Notes under the pieces: model-generated
The model's input: the letters and a program-made list of their open reading frames with translations, nothing else
The model's database searches: none
What the model was told of the DNA's origin: nothing
Position numbers and translations under genes: made by a program
Shown: piece after piece, positions 13,850-22,117 of the stretch
Position numbering within the stretch: position 1 is the first letter of the stretch
How the letters are laid out: each line of letters opens with the position of its first letter
Assembly: GCA_934132915.1 (NCBI GenBank)
Contig: CAKPAK010000016.1
Span: 1-22,949, forward strand
Length of the DNA: 22,949 nucleotides
Origin: an uncultured Bacilli bacterium
GTDB lineage: Bacteria; Bacillota_I; Bacilli_A; RF39; UBA660
Direction of reading: 5' to 3'

Positions 13850-15006
13850 CCAAATCCATTAAATTTATACAACAAGTCATTAATTACTAAATCAAAACTA
13901 TTTGTATATTCAATAATATTTCCATTATATCCCGTCTTTGTAATTTGATTTTTGGCAATAACAATATTGCCCAAATCAAATCGATGATAACCAGAAACAA
14001 TCAACTTCTTCATAATCTCCCACTTAATAAAAGGAATACTCCTAATCTGTCGAAATTCATTGGTATAACACTCCTTAATAAAGGAAACCTCTCTATCACT
14101 CCGAAGAATAGCAACCCCTGAAATAATCACACCTTGAGGATATTTTTTTAACACTTCCGTTCCTTTAATTAACTCTTGATTATAAGTCGTTAACAAATGA
14201 TCAGAATTCATTTTTCTTTCCAATAAGTTTTTTGTTTTTTTCACATTAGGATTTTTCAATTTTTGATTTAAAAGCTCATTATTTAGCCGTTCTCTTTTAA
14301 TCAAGTAACGATAATTATTAATATACACTTCAGGCATAATTTTTGCCAAATAAAATTCAAAGCAATAATTGGAATCTTGAAAAATATCCATCATTCTTTG
14401 ATACCGTTCCCGATTAGAAAGAAGATTTAAGAAATCTTGTTTATCTTGTTCCTCCCCTTGATAAACAACGATTCCTTTTTTTAAACAGTTATTAATTCCT
14501 CTTCTCAAACTTCTTTTAAAGTGTTTGTAAGTTGATTGAATATCATCTGCCCTAAGAACCATCTTATATTTCGCTGTATTAGCAATAAATTCGTAACCAA
14601 TTTTCTCAAATTCTTGAATAATACTACTATTATTTTCTTTTAAAATAAAATCACTATCATAAACTTGATAATTCAAATAAGGATTAATTCGAATATAAAC
14701 ATAATTCTTTTTCTTTAAATAGGCTTTTAATTCTATCGTAAAAGCTCTTAATAAATCCAAATGATAAAAATCAATTAAATATCCATTCGGCACATACCCA
14801 TAACGATGCTTATTATTAATTTTTTTCTCAAGAATCAAAGTCGCGGCATGAACATTATTCCCCTCATCAATAAACCCCAAATAAAGAGGAGTATAGCCAT
14901 CATATTCCTTTAATTTAGCATACTCAACACTTTGTTTATAACTTTTCCTAGAATGCAAAATAGAATAATTAAAAAATTGTCCTTCTGTTAGCTCAATTAT
15001 TCGCAT
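13831..15006 (-). CDS. FemAB/FemX-family peptidoglycan bridge aminoacyltransferase
   Basis: A 391-aa protein of the FemABX family, which adds amino acids from aminoacyl-tRNA to the lipid II stem peptide to build the interpeptide bridge. It shows the two GNAT-like halves: an N-terminal part with YVPNGYLIDFYHLDLLRAF and YVYIRINPYLNYQVYD, and KYKMVLRADDIQSTYKHFKRSLRRGINNCLKKG (as in Fem proteins, the basic helix before the second half). A helical arm at about 240-285 is followed by GVIISGVAILRSDREVSFI and the GYHRFDLGNI motif near the C-terminus. GAGGAGG precedes the ATG, with a promoter at 15059-15031. Length fits the family (about 340-420 aa). The amino acid added cannot be read. It is probably a pathway partner of the carboxypeptidase and murD nearby. 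Confidence 0.83.
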   Translation of the reverse strand: MRIIELTEGQFFNYSILHSRKSYKQSVEYAKLKEYDGYTPLYLGFIDEGNNVHAATLILEKKINNKHRYGYVPNGYLIDFYHLDLLRAFTIELKAYLKKKNYVYIRINPYLNYQVYDSDFILKENNSSIIQEFEKIGYEFIANTAKYKMVLRADDIQSTYKHFKRSLRRGINNCLKKGIVVYQGEEQDKQDFLNLLSNRERYQRMMDIFQDSNYCFEFYLAKIMPEVYINNYRYLIKRERLNNELLNQKLKNPNVKKTKNLLERKMNSDHLLTTYNQELIKGTEVLKKYPQGVIISGVAILRSDREVSFIKECYTNEFRQIRSIPFIKWEIMKKLIVSGYHRFDLGNIVIAKNQITKTGYNGNIIEYTNSFDLVINDLLYKFNGFGKKKPR

Positions 15007-15030
15007 GAAAATTCCTCCTCATATACCAAC

Positions 15031-15059
15031 ATTATAACAATTTTTTTCTTTTTTGTATA
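15031..15059 (-). promoter_or_regulatory. promoter of the FemAB-type gene
   Basis: Minus strand: TATACA (15059-15054), 17-nt spacer, TATAAT (15036-15031) preceded by TGT, an extended -10. Confidence 0.6.
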
Positions 15060-15093
15060 GCCATAAATTAACCAAAAGTTATTAAAAATATCC

Positions 15094-15122
15094 TTGTAAT
15101 TTATTTTAAATAATGCTATACT
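15094..15122 (+). promoter_or_regulatory. promoter of the DUF3592-like gene
   Basis: TTGTAA (15094-15099), 17-nt spacer, TATACT (15117-15122) with TGC extended -10. Confidence 0.65.
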
Positions 15123-15142
15123 TAAAATAGGAGGAGAGTAAG

Positions 15143-15574
15143 ATGGGAAATCAGAGAAAAAAAGAAGACTTAAATATCCCCGTAATGATAATTTGTATTG
15201 TTGGGGTTGTTTTAGTAGTATTTGGAATATTACTCCTAAAAACCGAAAACTTTAAATTAAAAATTCTAAGTACCGAAGGAACGGTCACCGGAGTTACCAT
15301 CGCCAAAACTGCAGATGGAGATATTGCCAAAAGAACAATAAATTTATCTTATATTGCAAATAACTCAAATTATAATGCAACGATCGATAATTACGCTAAT
15401 GATATTGCAATGGGAGAAAAAATGACACTATACTATGACTTTTTATCTCCAGAATCTGTAAATAGTAAAAGAAGTGGTTATATTGGCTATCTTTCAACAA
15501 TCTTAGGAGTTATCTTTGTCCTAAAAACAGGACCAAGATTTGTTCGAATTATCAAAGATAATTATTTAGCCTAA
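15143..15574 (+). CDS. DUF3592-like small membrane protein
   Basis: A 143-aa protein with two membrane helices (about residues 13-33 and 113-129) flanking a soluble beta domain. The central segment (EGTVTGVTIAKTADGDIAKRTINLSYIANNSNYNATID, read in pieces, then MGEKMTLYYDFLSPE) has the pattern of DUF3592 proteins: conversion of a structural value, a G-x-V strand, and a final YDPxxP-like turn (here YYDFLSPES). Function in the family is unknown. It has its own promoter, RBS AGGAGGAG and a terminator immediately after the stop, so it is monocistronic. Confidence 0.65.
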   Translation: MGNQRKKEDLNIPVMIICIVGVVLVVFGILLLKTENFKLKILSTEGTVTGVTIAKTADGDIAKRTINLSYIANNSNYNATIDNYANDIAMGEKMTLYYDFLSPESVNSKRSGYIGYLSTILGVIFVLKTGPRFVRIIKDNYLA

Positions 15575-15575
15575 T

Positions 15576-15600
15576 AAAAAGAGAAACGCTCTTTTTTTTT
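15576..15600 (+). terminator. intrinsic terminator of the DUF3592-like gene
   Basis: AAAAAGAG (15576-15583) pairs with CTCTTTTT (15589-15596), loop AAACG, then further T residues. Confidence 0.8.
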
Positions 15601-15649
15601 CTTTTAATTTATAGTATAATATCTTTGAAAAAAGAAATGAGGAATACAT

Positions 15650-17077
15650 ATGCAAAAAAACAAAGCAATTACTGAAAGAAATATCGACTTTGCCAAATGG
15701 TATACCGATGTCGTAAAAGCCGCTCATTTAGCGGATTATACCGCCGTAAAAGGATGTATCGTAATAGAACCAAACGGATATGCAATTTGGGAAAAAATGC
15801 AAAATATTTTAGATAAAAAATTTAAAGAATTAGGCCATGTCAATTGCCAAATGCCCCTACTAATTCCCGAAAATCTATTGCAAAAAGAAAGTGATTTGGT
15901 CAAGGGATTTGCTCCAGAAGTAGCTTGGGTAACCGAAGGCGGCCAAAAAAAATTAGAAGAACGACTTTGTATTCGCCCCACAAGTGAAACATTGTTTTGT
16001 GACTATTATGCTAGCCATATTTGTTCCCATCGAGACTTACCTAAATTATATAACCAATGGTGTAATGTTCTTCGCTGGGAAAAAGAAACAAGACCTTTTT
16101 TGAGGAGTAGAGAATTCCTTTGGCAAGAAGGACATACCATTCATGAAACTCAAGAAGAGGCCCAAAAAGAAACCAAACAAATGATGGATGTTTATCATTG
16201 GTTTCATAATGAGATTTTAGCCATTCCTTCCATTCAAGGGAAAAAAACAGAAAAGGAAAAATTTGCCGGGGCAGAATACACATTAACAAACGAGGCCCTA
16301 ATGTATAATGGGGTAGCCCTTCAATCAGGAACCAGTCATTACTTTGGTCAAAAATTTACTAAAGCTTATAACGTAAAATTCACCACCAAAGAAAATAAAG
16401 AAGAGTACCCTTATCAAACCTCATGGGGAACAACGACTAGAATGATAGGAGGATTAATCATGGTGCATTCTGACGATCATGGCCTTGTTTTACCACCTAG
16501 AATCGCTCCTCAACAAGTGGTCATCATCCCAATTGGCAAAAGTGAAGAATTAAACACAATCGCTTCCGATTTCCAAGAAAAATTATTAAAAGATGGCATT
16601 ACAGCATATATAGATAATTCAAATAAATCTCCAGGCTTTAAATTTGCAGAAGCAGAAGTCAATGGAATTCCCCTTCGTATCGAAATTGGTCAAAGAGATT
16701 TAGAAGAAAACAAAATAACTTTTGTCAGAAGAGATACAAGAGAAAAATTAAGAGTATCTTTAGAAAATTTTGACCTCATCACTTACACCAAACAACTATT
16801 AGAAACCATTCAAAAAGAAATGTACGAAAGAGCCAAATCAAGAAGAGATGCCTTAACTTTTGAAGCCCATTCTCTAAAAGACATCGAAAACATTTTAAAT
16901 ACCCAGCCAGGCTTTATCAAAGGCATGTGGTGTGGAAGTTCCGAATGTGAAGAAAAAATTAAAGAAATAAAAGGCTGCAAATCAAGGTGCATCGTAGAAG
17001 AACCTGCCATTGATGAGTTTTGCGTTTGCTGTGGCAAAAAAGCAAAACATCTTGTTATCTGGGGTATCCAATATTAA
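15650..17077 (+). CDS. proS: prolyl-tRNA synthetase, archaeal/eukaryote-like type 3
   Basis: A 475-aa class II aminoacyl-tRNA synthetase charging tRNA-Pro. It is the short ProRS form without the INS editing insertion of the usual bacterial type. The start DFAKWYTDVVKAAHLADY, motif 2 region RPTSETLFCDYYA and RWEKETRPFLRSREFLWQEGHT, and motif 3 region GGLIMVHSDDHGLVLPPRIAP are clear. An anticodon-binding domain follows (about 285-385). The C-terminal zinc-binding domain runs from about residue 395, with cysteines from C428 (WCGSSEC, GCKSRC, FCVCCGKKA) and the conserved terminal Tyr (GIQY). This type is common in Mollicutes, some clostridia and archaea. A TATAAT at 15615-15620 is the likely -10, but no good -35 is seen. 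The stop overlaps the start of the next gene by one base. Confidence 0.95.
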   Translation: MQKNKAITERNIDFAKWYTDVVKAAHLADYTAVKGCIVIEPNGYAIWEKMQNILDKKFKELGHVNCQMPLLIPENLLQKESDLVKGFAPEVAWVTEGGQKKLEERLCIRPTSETLFCDYYASHICSHRDLPKLYNQWCNVLRWEKETRPFLRSREFLWQEGHTIHETQEEAQKETKQMMDVYHWFHNEILAIPSIQGKKTEKEKFAGAEYTLTNEALMYNGVALQSGTSHYFGQKFTKAYNVKFTTKENKEEYPYQTSWGTTTRMIGGLIMVHSDDHGLVLPPRIAPQQVVIIPIGKSEELNTIASDFQEKLLKDGITAYIDNSNKSPGFKFAEAEVNGIPLRIEIGQRDLEENKITFVRRDTREKLRVSLENFDLITYTKQLLETIQKEMYERAKSRRDALTFEAHSLKDIENILNTQPGFIKGMWCGSSECEEKIKEIKGCKSRCIVEEPAIDEFCVCCGKKAKHLVIWGIQY

Positions 17078-17346
17078 TGAAATTTATTCAATTTATATTA
17101 AAAAAAATCATTATTGTAGAATTGATGTTAGTTATATTAGTCGGATGTATACAACTATTTTCTTTGAACATTCCAAAAATCTATTCTATCCTCATCACCA
17201 TTCTACACTTTTTAACCCCAATTTCTCTTTTTTCATTAATTGGATACGTTATATTATGCTTTTTTACTAAAAATTTTATCGAAATATTACTAACTATAGG
17301 AATCAGCGGACTAATTTTATATTACTTCCTAATAGTTAAAAAATAA
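17077..17346 (+). CDS. small integral membrane protein coupled to proS
   Basis: An 89-aa protein made almost wholly of hydrophobic segments: about residues 8-28 (IIIVELMLVILVGCIQLF), 35-62 (YSILITILHFLTPISLFSLIGYVIL) and 67-86 (FIEILLTIGISGLILYYFLI). Its ATG overlaps the proS stop as TAATG (TAA 17075-17077, ATG 17077-17079), and no good ribosome-binding site is visible, so translation probably depends on terminating ProS ribosomes. Longer readings of this frame start inside proS and are less likely. The next gene begins 11 nt after its stop. I do not recognise the family; residue V14-G-C could suggest a lipobox (LVGC), which would make it a lipoprotein, but the following hydrophobic segments argue against that. 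Confidence 0.6.
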   Translation: MKFIQFILKKIIIVELMLVILVGCIQLFSLNIPKIYSILITILHFLTPISLFSLIGYVILCFFTKNFIEILLTIGISGLILYYFLIVKK

Positions 17347-17356
17347 GGAGGAAGAA

Positions 17357-18607
17357 ATGAAAGAAACCATCGAGAATTTCATTCAAGAAGCAGAAGAAAA
17401 CCTAAAAGACTACTTTCAAGCCCAAGACAAAATCGCTTTCGAAAATTCTAAAAAAGTATTAAATGCTTTTAAAGAAAACAATGTAAATGAAGCTTGCTTT
17501 AATATGGCAACCGGATACGGGTACAACGATTTAGGAAGAGATACCATTGAAAAAGTTTATGCCCATATTTTCAAAAGTGAAGATGCCCTCGTAAGAAGCC
17601 AATTGATTTCCGGAACCCACGCCCTAACTACCGCACTTTTTGCCTGTTTACGCCCCGGTGATACCATGTTATCCATAACCGGAAAGCCATATGATACGTT
17701 AGACGAAGTGATTGGCATCAAAGAAAATAAAAGCAGTTTAAAAGCCTTTGGCATCCAATACGAACAAATTGACTTAATAGAAAACCAATTTGATCAAGAA
17801 AAAATAAAAAAAATACTTCTTACGAAAAAAGTTAAATTAATTGAAATTCAACGAAGTAAAGGATATTCTACCAGAAAAAGTATTTTAATCGAAGAATTAG
17901 AAGAAATCATTGCTTTTATCAAAAATATAGATAAAGATGTCATCATCATGGTAGACAATTGTTATTGTGAATTCGTTAGCACCAAAGAACCAATAGAAGT
18001 TGGCGCCGATCTTGCCGTTGGCTCCTTAATTAAAAATCTAGGAGCAGGAATGGTCTCAAATGGGGCATACATCGTAGGAAGAAAAGATCTAATCCAATTA
18101 TGTGCGGAAAGATTAAATGTACCAGGAGAGGGAAGGGAAGTAGGTCCATCTCTAGGGATGAATAAACAGTTCTTATTAGGACTTTATATGGCTCCTTCTG
18201 TCGTAAATTCAGCAATCAAAACAGCCCAATTAACAAGCTATCTATTAGAAAAAATCGGCTTTGAAGTAGAACCAAAATATTTTGAAAAAAGAGCCGATAT
18301 CGTCCAAACCATCATCTTCCACGATCAAAATAAATTAATCAAATATTGCCAAGCCATTCAATCCTCAAGCCCAATCGATGCTAACGTAAAACCAATTCCC
18401 TGGGATATGCCAGGATATCAAGATCAAGTCATTATGGCCGCCGGAACATTTACCCAAGGCTCTTCAATTGAACTCTCTTGTGATGGTCCAATCAAACAAC
18501 CATACATCGCTTACCAACAAGGTTCTCTTACTTATGAATACGGAAAGCTCGCCATAATAAACGCCATAAAACAATTACAAGAAACAAAAGCAAAAGATAC
18601 CCAGTAA
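17357..18607 (+). CDS. methionine gamma-lyase-family PLP enzyme (YnbB-like, aluminium-resistance protein family)
   Basis: A 416-aa pyridoxal-phosphate enzyme of fold type I, in the Met_gamma_lyase/YnbB family (often annotated as aluminium resistance protein). Visible motifs are FNMATGYGYNDLGRDTIEKVYA near the N-terminus; RSQLISGTHALTTALFACLRPGD with the phosphate-binding Ser-Gly-Thr-His; VMVDNCYCEFV-type strand with the PLP-binding Asp; and GSLIKNLGAG, where Lys226 would form the Schiff base. The C-terminus contains PGYQDQVIMAAGTFTQGSSIELSCDGP, a family hallmark. AAGGAGGAAG precedes the ATG. It is the last gene of proS-membrane protein-ynbB. In other Firmicutes the family lies near glutamine synthetase genes; its true substrate is not established. 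Length fits (about 410-425 aa). Confidence 0.88.
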   Translation: MKETIENFIQEAEENLKDYFQAQDKIAFENSKKVLNAFKENNVNEACFNMATGYGYNDLGRDTIEKVYAHIFKSEDALVRSQLISGTHALTTALFACLRPGDTMLSITGKPYDTLDEVIGIKENKSSLKAFGIQYEQIDLIENQFDQEKIKKILLTKKVKLIEIQRSKGYSTRKSILIEELEEIIAFIKNIDKDVIIMVDNCYCEFVSTKEPIEVGADLAVGSLIKNLGAGMVSNGAYIVGRKDLIQLCAERLNVPGEGREVGPSLGMNKQFLLGLYMAPSVVNSAIKTAQLTSYLLEKIGFEVEPKYFEKRADIVQTIIFHDQNKLIKYCQAIQSSSPIDANVKPIPWDMPGYQDQVIMAAGTFTQGSSIELSCDGPIKQPYIAYQQGSLTYEYGKLAIINAIKQLQETKAKDTQ

Positions 18608-18685
18608 GTCTCACTATTTTTAGGACCATCCATAAAAAAGAACAAATTACTTCTAAGTTAAATATAAGTTATAAATCAATATTTA

Positions 18686-18694
18686 TGTTATAAT
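18686..18694 (+). promoter_or_regulatory. extended -10 promoter for the aspS leader
   Basis: TGTTATAAT (18686-18694) is a consensus extended -10. The -35 region is poor (AAGTTA at 18666-18671). The predicted start is near 18701, so the whole leader is about 170 nt. Confidence 0.6.
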
Positions 18695-18700
18695 ACTATC

Positions 18701-18850
18701 ATATTTATTTACCGACCTATTATTCCGTGACAAATAGGTCAAAAGATAAATCGGGGAATCCCGTTATCAAAAAAGAGCACAAAAGTGAAATAAAGTGGCA
18801 CCGCGGATCAAAAGATTCGTCTTTATACTAATTTCTTTTTTGTGCTTTTT
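18701..18850 (+). promoter_or_regulatory. T-box riboswitch of aspS with ultrashort Stem I
   Basis: The T-box bulge TGGCACC (18796-18802) lies in a good antiterminator. Helix A1 is ATAAAG (18790-18795) with CTTTAT (18821-18826); helix A2 is GCGGATC (18803-18809) with GATTCGT (18814-18820); the loop is AAAA. The bulge pairs with the CCA end of uncharged tRNA. Upstream, Stem I is only one hairpin: GACCTATT (18714-18721) with AATAGGTC (18733-18740) and an 11-nt loop containing GAC (18729-18731), an Asp codon followed by A. GAT at 18745-18747 is a second possible specifier. A small hairpin CGGG-GAAT-CCCG (18752-18763) could be Stem III. A terminator stem (18777-18791 with 18831-18845, then TTTTT) encloses the antiterminator. 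Together these predict induction of aspS when tRNA-Asp is uncharged. Confidence 0.88.
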
Positions 18851-18869
18851 AATAGAAAGAAGGAAAAAG

Positions 18870-20636
18870 ATGAAAACAATCGAAAATACAAGCATAACAG
18901 AAAAAAATTTAAATAACACCGTTGAGTTATACGGCTGGGTTCAAAAGAAAAGAGATTTAGGAGGCGTCATTTTCATCGATTTAAGAGATAGAAGTGGCCT
19001 AATTCAATTAGTTATTCGCCCAGATAGCAAGTTCTATCACCAAGCAAGCACTCTAAAAAGTGAATATGTCATCAAAGTAAAAGGTATCGTTCAAAAAAGA
19101 GAGCAAGAAAATCCGAAAATGAAAACCGGAAAAATTGAAATCGAAGTAACGGATCTCGAACTTATCAATACCGCAAGCGAACTTCCTTTCGAAATAAAGG
19201 ATGACACCTCTGCTTTAGAAGACACCAGACTAAAATACCGCTACTTAGATTTAAGAAGACAAAGCCTAAAGGATAAAATCATCAAAAGAGCAAAAATCAC
19301 AAGATGTATTCGAAATTTCCTTGATACAGAAGGATTCATTGATATTGAAACCCCCATTCTTTGTCGATCTACACCAGAAGGCGCGCGCGATTATCTTGTT
19401 CCAAGTAGAGTAAATAAAGGTTCATTTTATGCCTTACCCCAATCGCCTCAAATTCTAAAACAACTTTTAATGGTCAGTGGCTTTGAAAAATACTATCAAA
19501 TTGCCAAATGTTTCCGCGACGAAGATTTACGTGCTGATCGCCAACCAGAATTTACCCAAGTCGATGTTGAAATGAGTTTTGTTGATGAATTTGACGTCAT
19601 GACATTAATCGAAAAACTAATCGCCCAAATCTTTCACGAAATTAAAGGCATAGACATTAAACTTCCCCTAAAAAGAATGAAGTACGACGATGCCATTCGT
19701 GTCTACGGAAGTGATAAACCAGATTTACGATTCGCGATGCCAATTGAAGAAATTACAGAAATATTCCAAAATACTTCACTAGAATTCTTCCAAAAAACAA
19801 TCGCAAACAAAGGAATTATCAATGCCATTGTTTTAAAAGACAAAGCCAATCACTATTCTAGAAAAGAAATCGATAAACTAACAGAATTCATTAAAACCTA
19901 CAAAGCAACTGGCTTAGCTTATTTAAAAGTAGATGAAAATGCCAATTTCACAGGAAGTATTGCCAAAAATTTAAGCGAATTCGAAGCGACAACATTAAAA
20001 AAACAACTATCCCTACAAAATAACGATATTATCTTTATCGTAAGCGGAGCTTATTCCATTGTCAAAACAAGTCTAGGCGCTTTAAGATGTAAATTAGCAC
20101 ATGATAACAATTTCATTCAACCAAACGACTATAAACTACTATTCGTAACAGATTTTCCTGTATTTGAATATAGTGAACAAGAAAATCGCTATGTCGCTTG
20201 CCATCACCCATTTACCGCACCAAAAGATGAAGATGTCGATAAATTACTAACGGATAAAGCCAATTGTTACGCCAAAGCCTACGACATTGTAATCAATGGC
20301 TATGAAGCAGGAGGCGGGTCAATTCGTATCCATGATCAAAACACGCAAAAAATCATGTTTGAAGCGCTAGGATTAAGTGATGCTGAAGCTAAGGAAAAAT
20401 TTGGATTTCTCATGGAAGCTTTCAAATATGGAACGCCACCTCACGGAGGATTTGCCCTAGGACTAGATCGCTTAACCATGCTCTTAACAGAAACCGAAAA
20501 TATTAGAGATGTCATCGCTTTCCCCAAAACTGCAAGCGCATCTTGTCTTTTAACAGAAGCACCAAATAAAGTTCATGAAAAACAATTAGAAGAACTAGGG
20601 TTATCTTTAAAAAAGGAAGAAAAAAATGAAAAATAG
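18870..20636 (+). CDS. aspS: aspartyl-tRNA synthetase, bacterial type
   Basis: A 588-aa class IIb synthetase charging tRNA-Asp. Domains in order: N-terminal OB-fold anticodon domain (about 1-105: VELYGWVQKKRDLGGVIFIDLRDRSGLIQLV); catalytic core with motif 1 and flipping region (SRVNKGSFYALPQSPQ), motif 2 (CFRDEDLRADRQPEFTQVDVEMSF); the bacterial GAD insertion (about 285-400); and motif 3 (PPHGGFALGLDRLTMLL). The length fits the bacterial family (about 585-595). The frame is open upstream to 18795, inside the T-box, but GAAAGAAGG at 18856-18864 and the family alignment place the start at ATG 18870. It is controlled by the T-box leader. Its 3' end overlaps the ClpX-like gene by 11 nt. Confidence 0.96.
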   Translation: MKTIENTSITEKNLNNTVELYGWVQKKRDLGGVIFIDLRDRSGLIQLVIRPDSKFYHQASTLKSEYVIKVKGIVQKREQENPKMKTGKIEIEVTDLELINTASELPFEIKDDTSALEDTRLKYRYLDLRRQSLKDKIIKRAKITRCIRNFLDTEGFIDIETPILCRSTPEGARDYLVPSRVNKGSFYALPQSPQILKQLLMVSGFEKYYQIAKCFRDEDLRADRQPEFTQVDVEMSFVDEFDVMTLIEKLIAQIFHEIKGIDIKLPLKRMKYDDAIRVYGSDKPDLRFAMPIEEITEIFQNTSLEFFQKTIANKGIINAIVLKDKANHYSRKEIDKLTEFIKTYKATGLAYLKVDENANFTGSIAKNLSEFEATTLKKQLSLQNNDIIFIVSGAYSIVKTSLGALRCKLAHDNNFIQPNDYKLLFVTDFPVFEYSEQENRYVACHHPFTAPKDEDVDKLLTDKANCYAKAYDIVINGYEAGGGSIRIHDQNTQKIMFEALGLSDAEAKEKFGFLMEAFKYGTPPHGGFALGLDRLTMLLTETENIRDVIAFPKTASASCLLTEAPNKVHEKQLEELGLSLKKEEKNEK

Positions 20637-22038
20637 AATAGAAATTGCCATTATCTTTAAAAAAGAAAAAAACAAAAAGACTAATATCCTCAATTATCAC
20701 CCCGATCATGTTGCTCTTGGCCACCAAGACGAAGAAACCGGTGAATTTATTACAAGAAAAGGAAAAAAATATGCTTATCTACTGAATTCTAATGAAAAAT
20801 ATGGCTATGCCCTAAGAAAAAGAATTCTTTTTTCCAAAGAAAGTAAAAATCGCCTTCAAGCCCCTCTCATCTCTTATATTAGAGAGTTTGCTACTTATTA
20901 TTTTGAAGAAGTAAAAAATAATACCTATCAATTCATCATCCCACAAGTTGGCGATTATGAGGAAGTTAAATTTGCGTATTTTAGTAAGTTAGAACCTCAT
21001 TATCAATACGCCGATGAACCAGATCTTGAACTCGCCAAAAAATTTCTAAAACAAGACGAATTATTTGATGCCAAAAACTTAATTAACGAATTAAAAAGCA
21101 AAGTCATTGGCCAAGATAAAGCCATTGAAGATATCGTCTCAATCCTATGGCAAAATACAAGAGGCAATGTTAAAAATAATATTCTCCTAATCGGGCCAAC
21201 CGGCGTAGGAAAGACAGAAATGATTAGAATTATTGCCAAAAAATTAAATATTCCTACTGTTATGGTAGACGCAACAACCCTAACCGCTAGTGGTTATGTT
21301 GGCAAAAGTGTAAATGACATTATCACCGAATTAGTAAGAAACGCCAATCAGAGTTTAGACCAAGCAAGTCGGGGAATCATATTCATCGATGAAATCGACA
21401 AAAAATCAGGTCTTCCTGGTAATGGTGAAATTCGAACAGAAGCCATTCAAGATGAATTACTAAAACTCTTAGAAGATAACAGTTATTCAATCAATCTAGG
21501 AGATGAATTCCAACCTTACTATCAAACCATTAGTACCAAAAATATCACCATTATTGCCTCTGGTGCTTTCACCGAATTATTAGAAAATCGCACCAATACC
21601 AAAAGCAAAATTGGCTTCAAAGACAAAATCAACTCCCCCAAAAAACAAGAACCAATTACCACCGAAGAACTTTATAAATTTGGCTTAAAAAAAGAATTAT
21701 TAGGTCGTTTCCCCAATATTATTGAACTTAAACCATTAAGTCCCAAAGAACTTATCGAAATCTTAAAAAACAAAAATAATCAAACACTCCAAGAAAAAAT
21801 CAATTTATTAAAAGAATTAAGAATTGAGGTAAAAATTGAAGAAGACCTATATCAAGAAATCGCCAAAGAAGCCATGCAAAAAAATATCGGAGCCAGAGGA
21901 CTTGTTGGTGCCGTTGAGAATGTTTTCAAAGAACCAATGAGTAAAATCGGTCAAGATCCAAATCAGTATCAAAGCTTAATCTTAACCAAAAAAACACAAG
22001 AAAATCCCAAAGGGTATCAATTAATTAAAAAGAAGTAA
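20626..22038 (+). CDS. ClpX-like AAA+ ATPase with a novel N-terminal domain
   Basis: A 470-aa AAA+ unfoldase of the ClpX/HslU branch. From about residue 160: VIGQDKAIEDI box II; Walker A GPTGVGKT (190-197); pore loop GYVG (223-226); Walker B IIFIDE (251-256); an IGF tripeptide (329-331) like the ClpP-docking loop of ClpX; arginine finger in GRFP (Arg361); sensor-2 GAR (Arg424). The first 150 residues do not contain the four-cysteine zinc-binding domain of ClpX. Instead there is a basic beta-rich segment (HVALGHQDEETGEFITRKGKKYAYL) and a helical stretch that I do not recognise. The start overlaps the end of aspS, with AAGGAAG as ribosome-binding site. A ClpP-dependent unfoldase with altered adaptor or substrate choice is the simplest reading; ClpP-independent chaperone action is possible. 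Confidence 0.75.
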   Translation: MKNRIEIAIIFKKEKNKKTNILNYHPDHVALGHQDEETGEFITRKGKKYAYLLNSNEKYGYALRKRILFSKESKNRLQAPLISYIREFATYYFEEVKNNTYQFIIPQVGDYEEVKFAYFSKLEPHYQYADEPDLELAKKFLKQDELFDAKNLINELKSKVIGQDKAIEDIVSILWQNTRGNVKNNILLIGPTGVGKTEMIRIIAKKLNIPTVMVDATTLTASGYVGKSVNDIITELVRNANQSLDQASRGIIFIDEIDKKSGLPGNGEIRTEAIQDELLKLLEDNSYSINLGDEFQPYYQTISTKNITIIASGAFTELLENRTNTKSKIGFKDKINSPKKQEPITTEELYKFGLKKELLGRFPNIIELKPLSPKELIEILKNKNNQTLQEKINLLKELRIEVKIEEDLYQEIAKEAMQKNIGARGLVGAVENVFKEPMSKIGQDPNQYQSLILTKKTQENPKGYQLIKKK

Positions 22039-22117
22039 GTAATATAGCAATATATTTCTTTTTCATATCGAAACATAAATTTCGCCCTTTTTCATATACT
22101 CAAATGAGGTGAAAAAT

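Noticed and set aside
18795..18869. Upstream extension of the aspS reading frame
   Set aside because: It reads through the T-box antiterminator and terminator; the synthetase alignment and ribosome-binding site begin at 18870.
22058..22100. Direct repeat CTTTTTCATAT (22058-22068 and 22087-22097) and a TATACT as promoter for the 107-aa gene
   Set aside because: Transcription would start on the ribosome-binding site at 22106 and no -35 is seen; the repeat is short and low in complexity.
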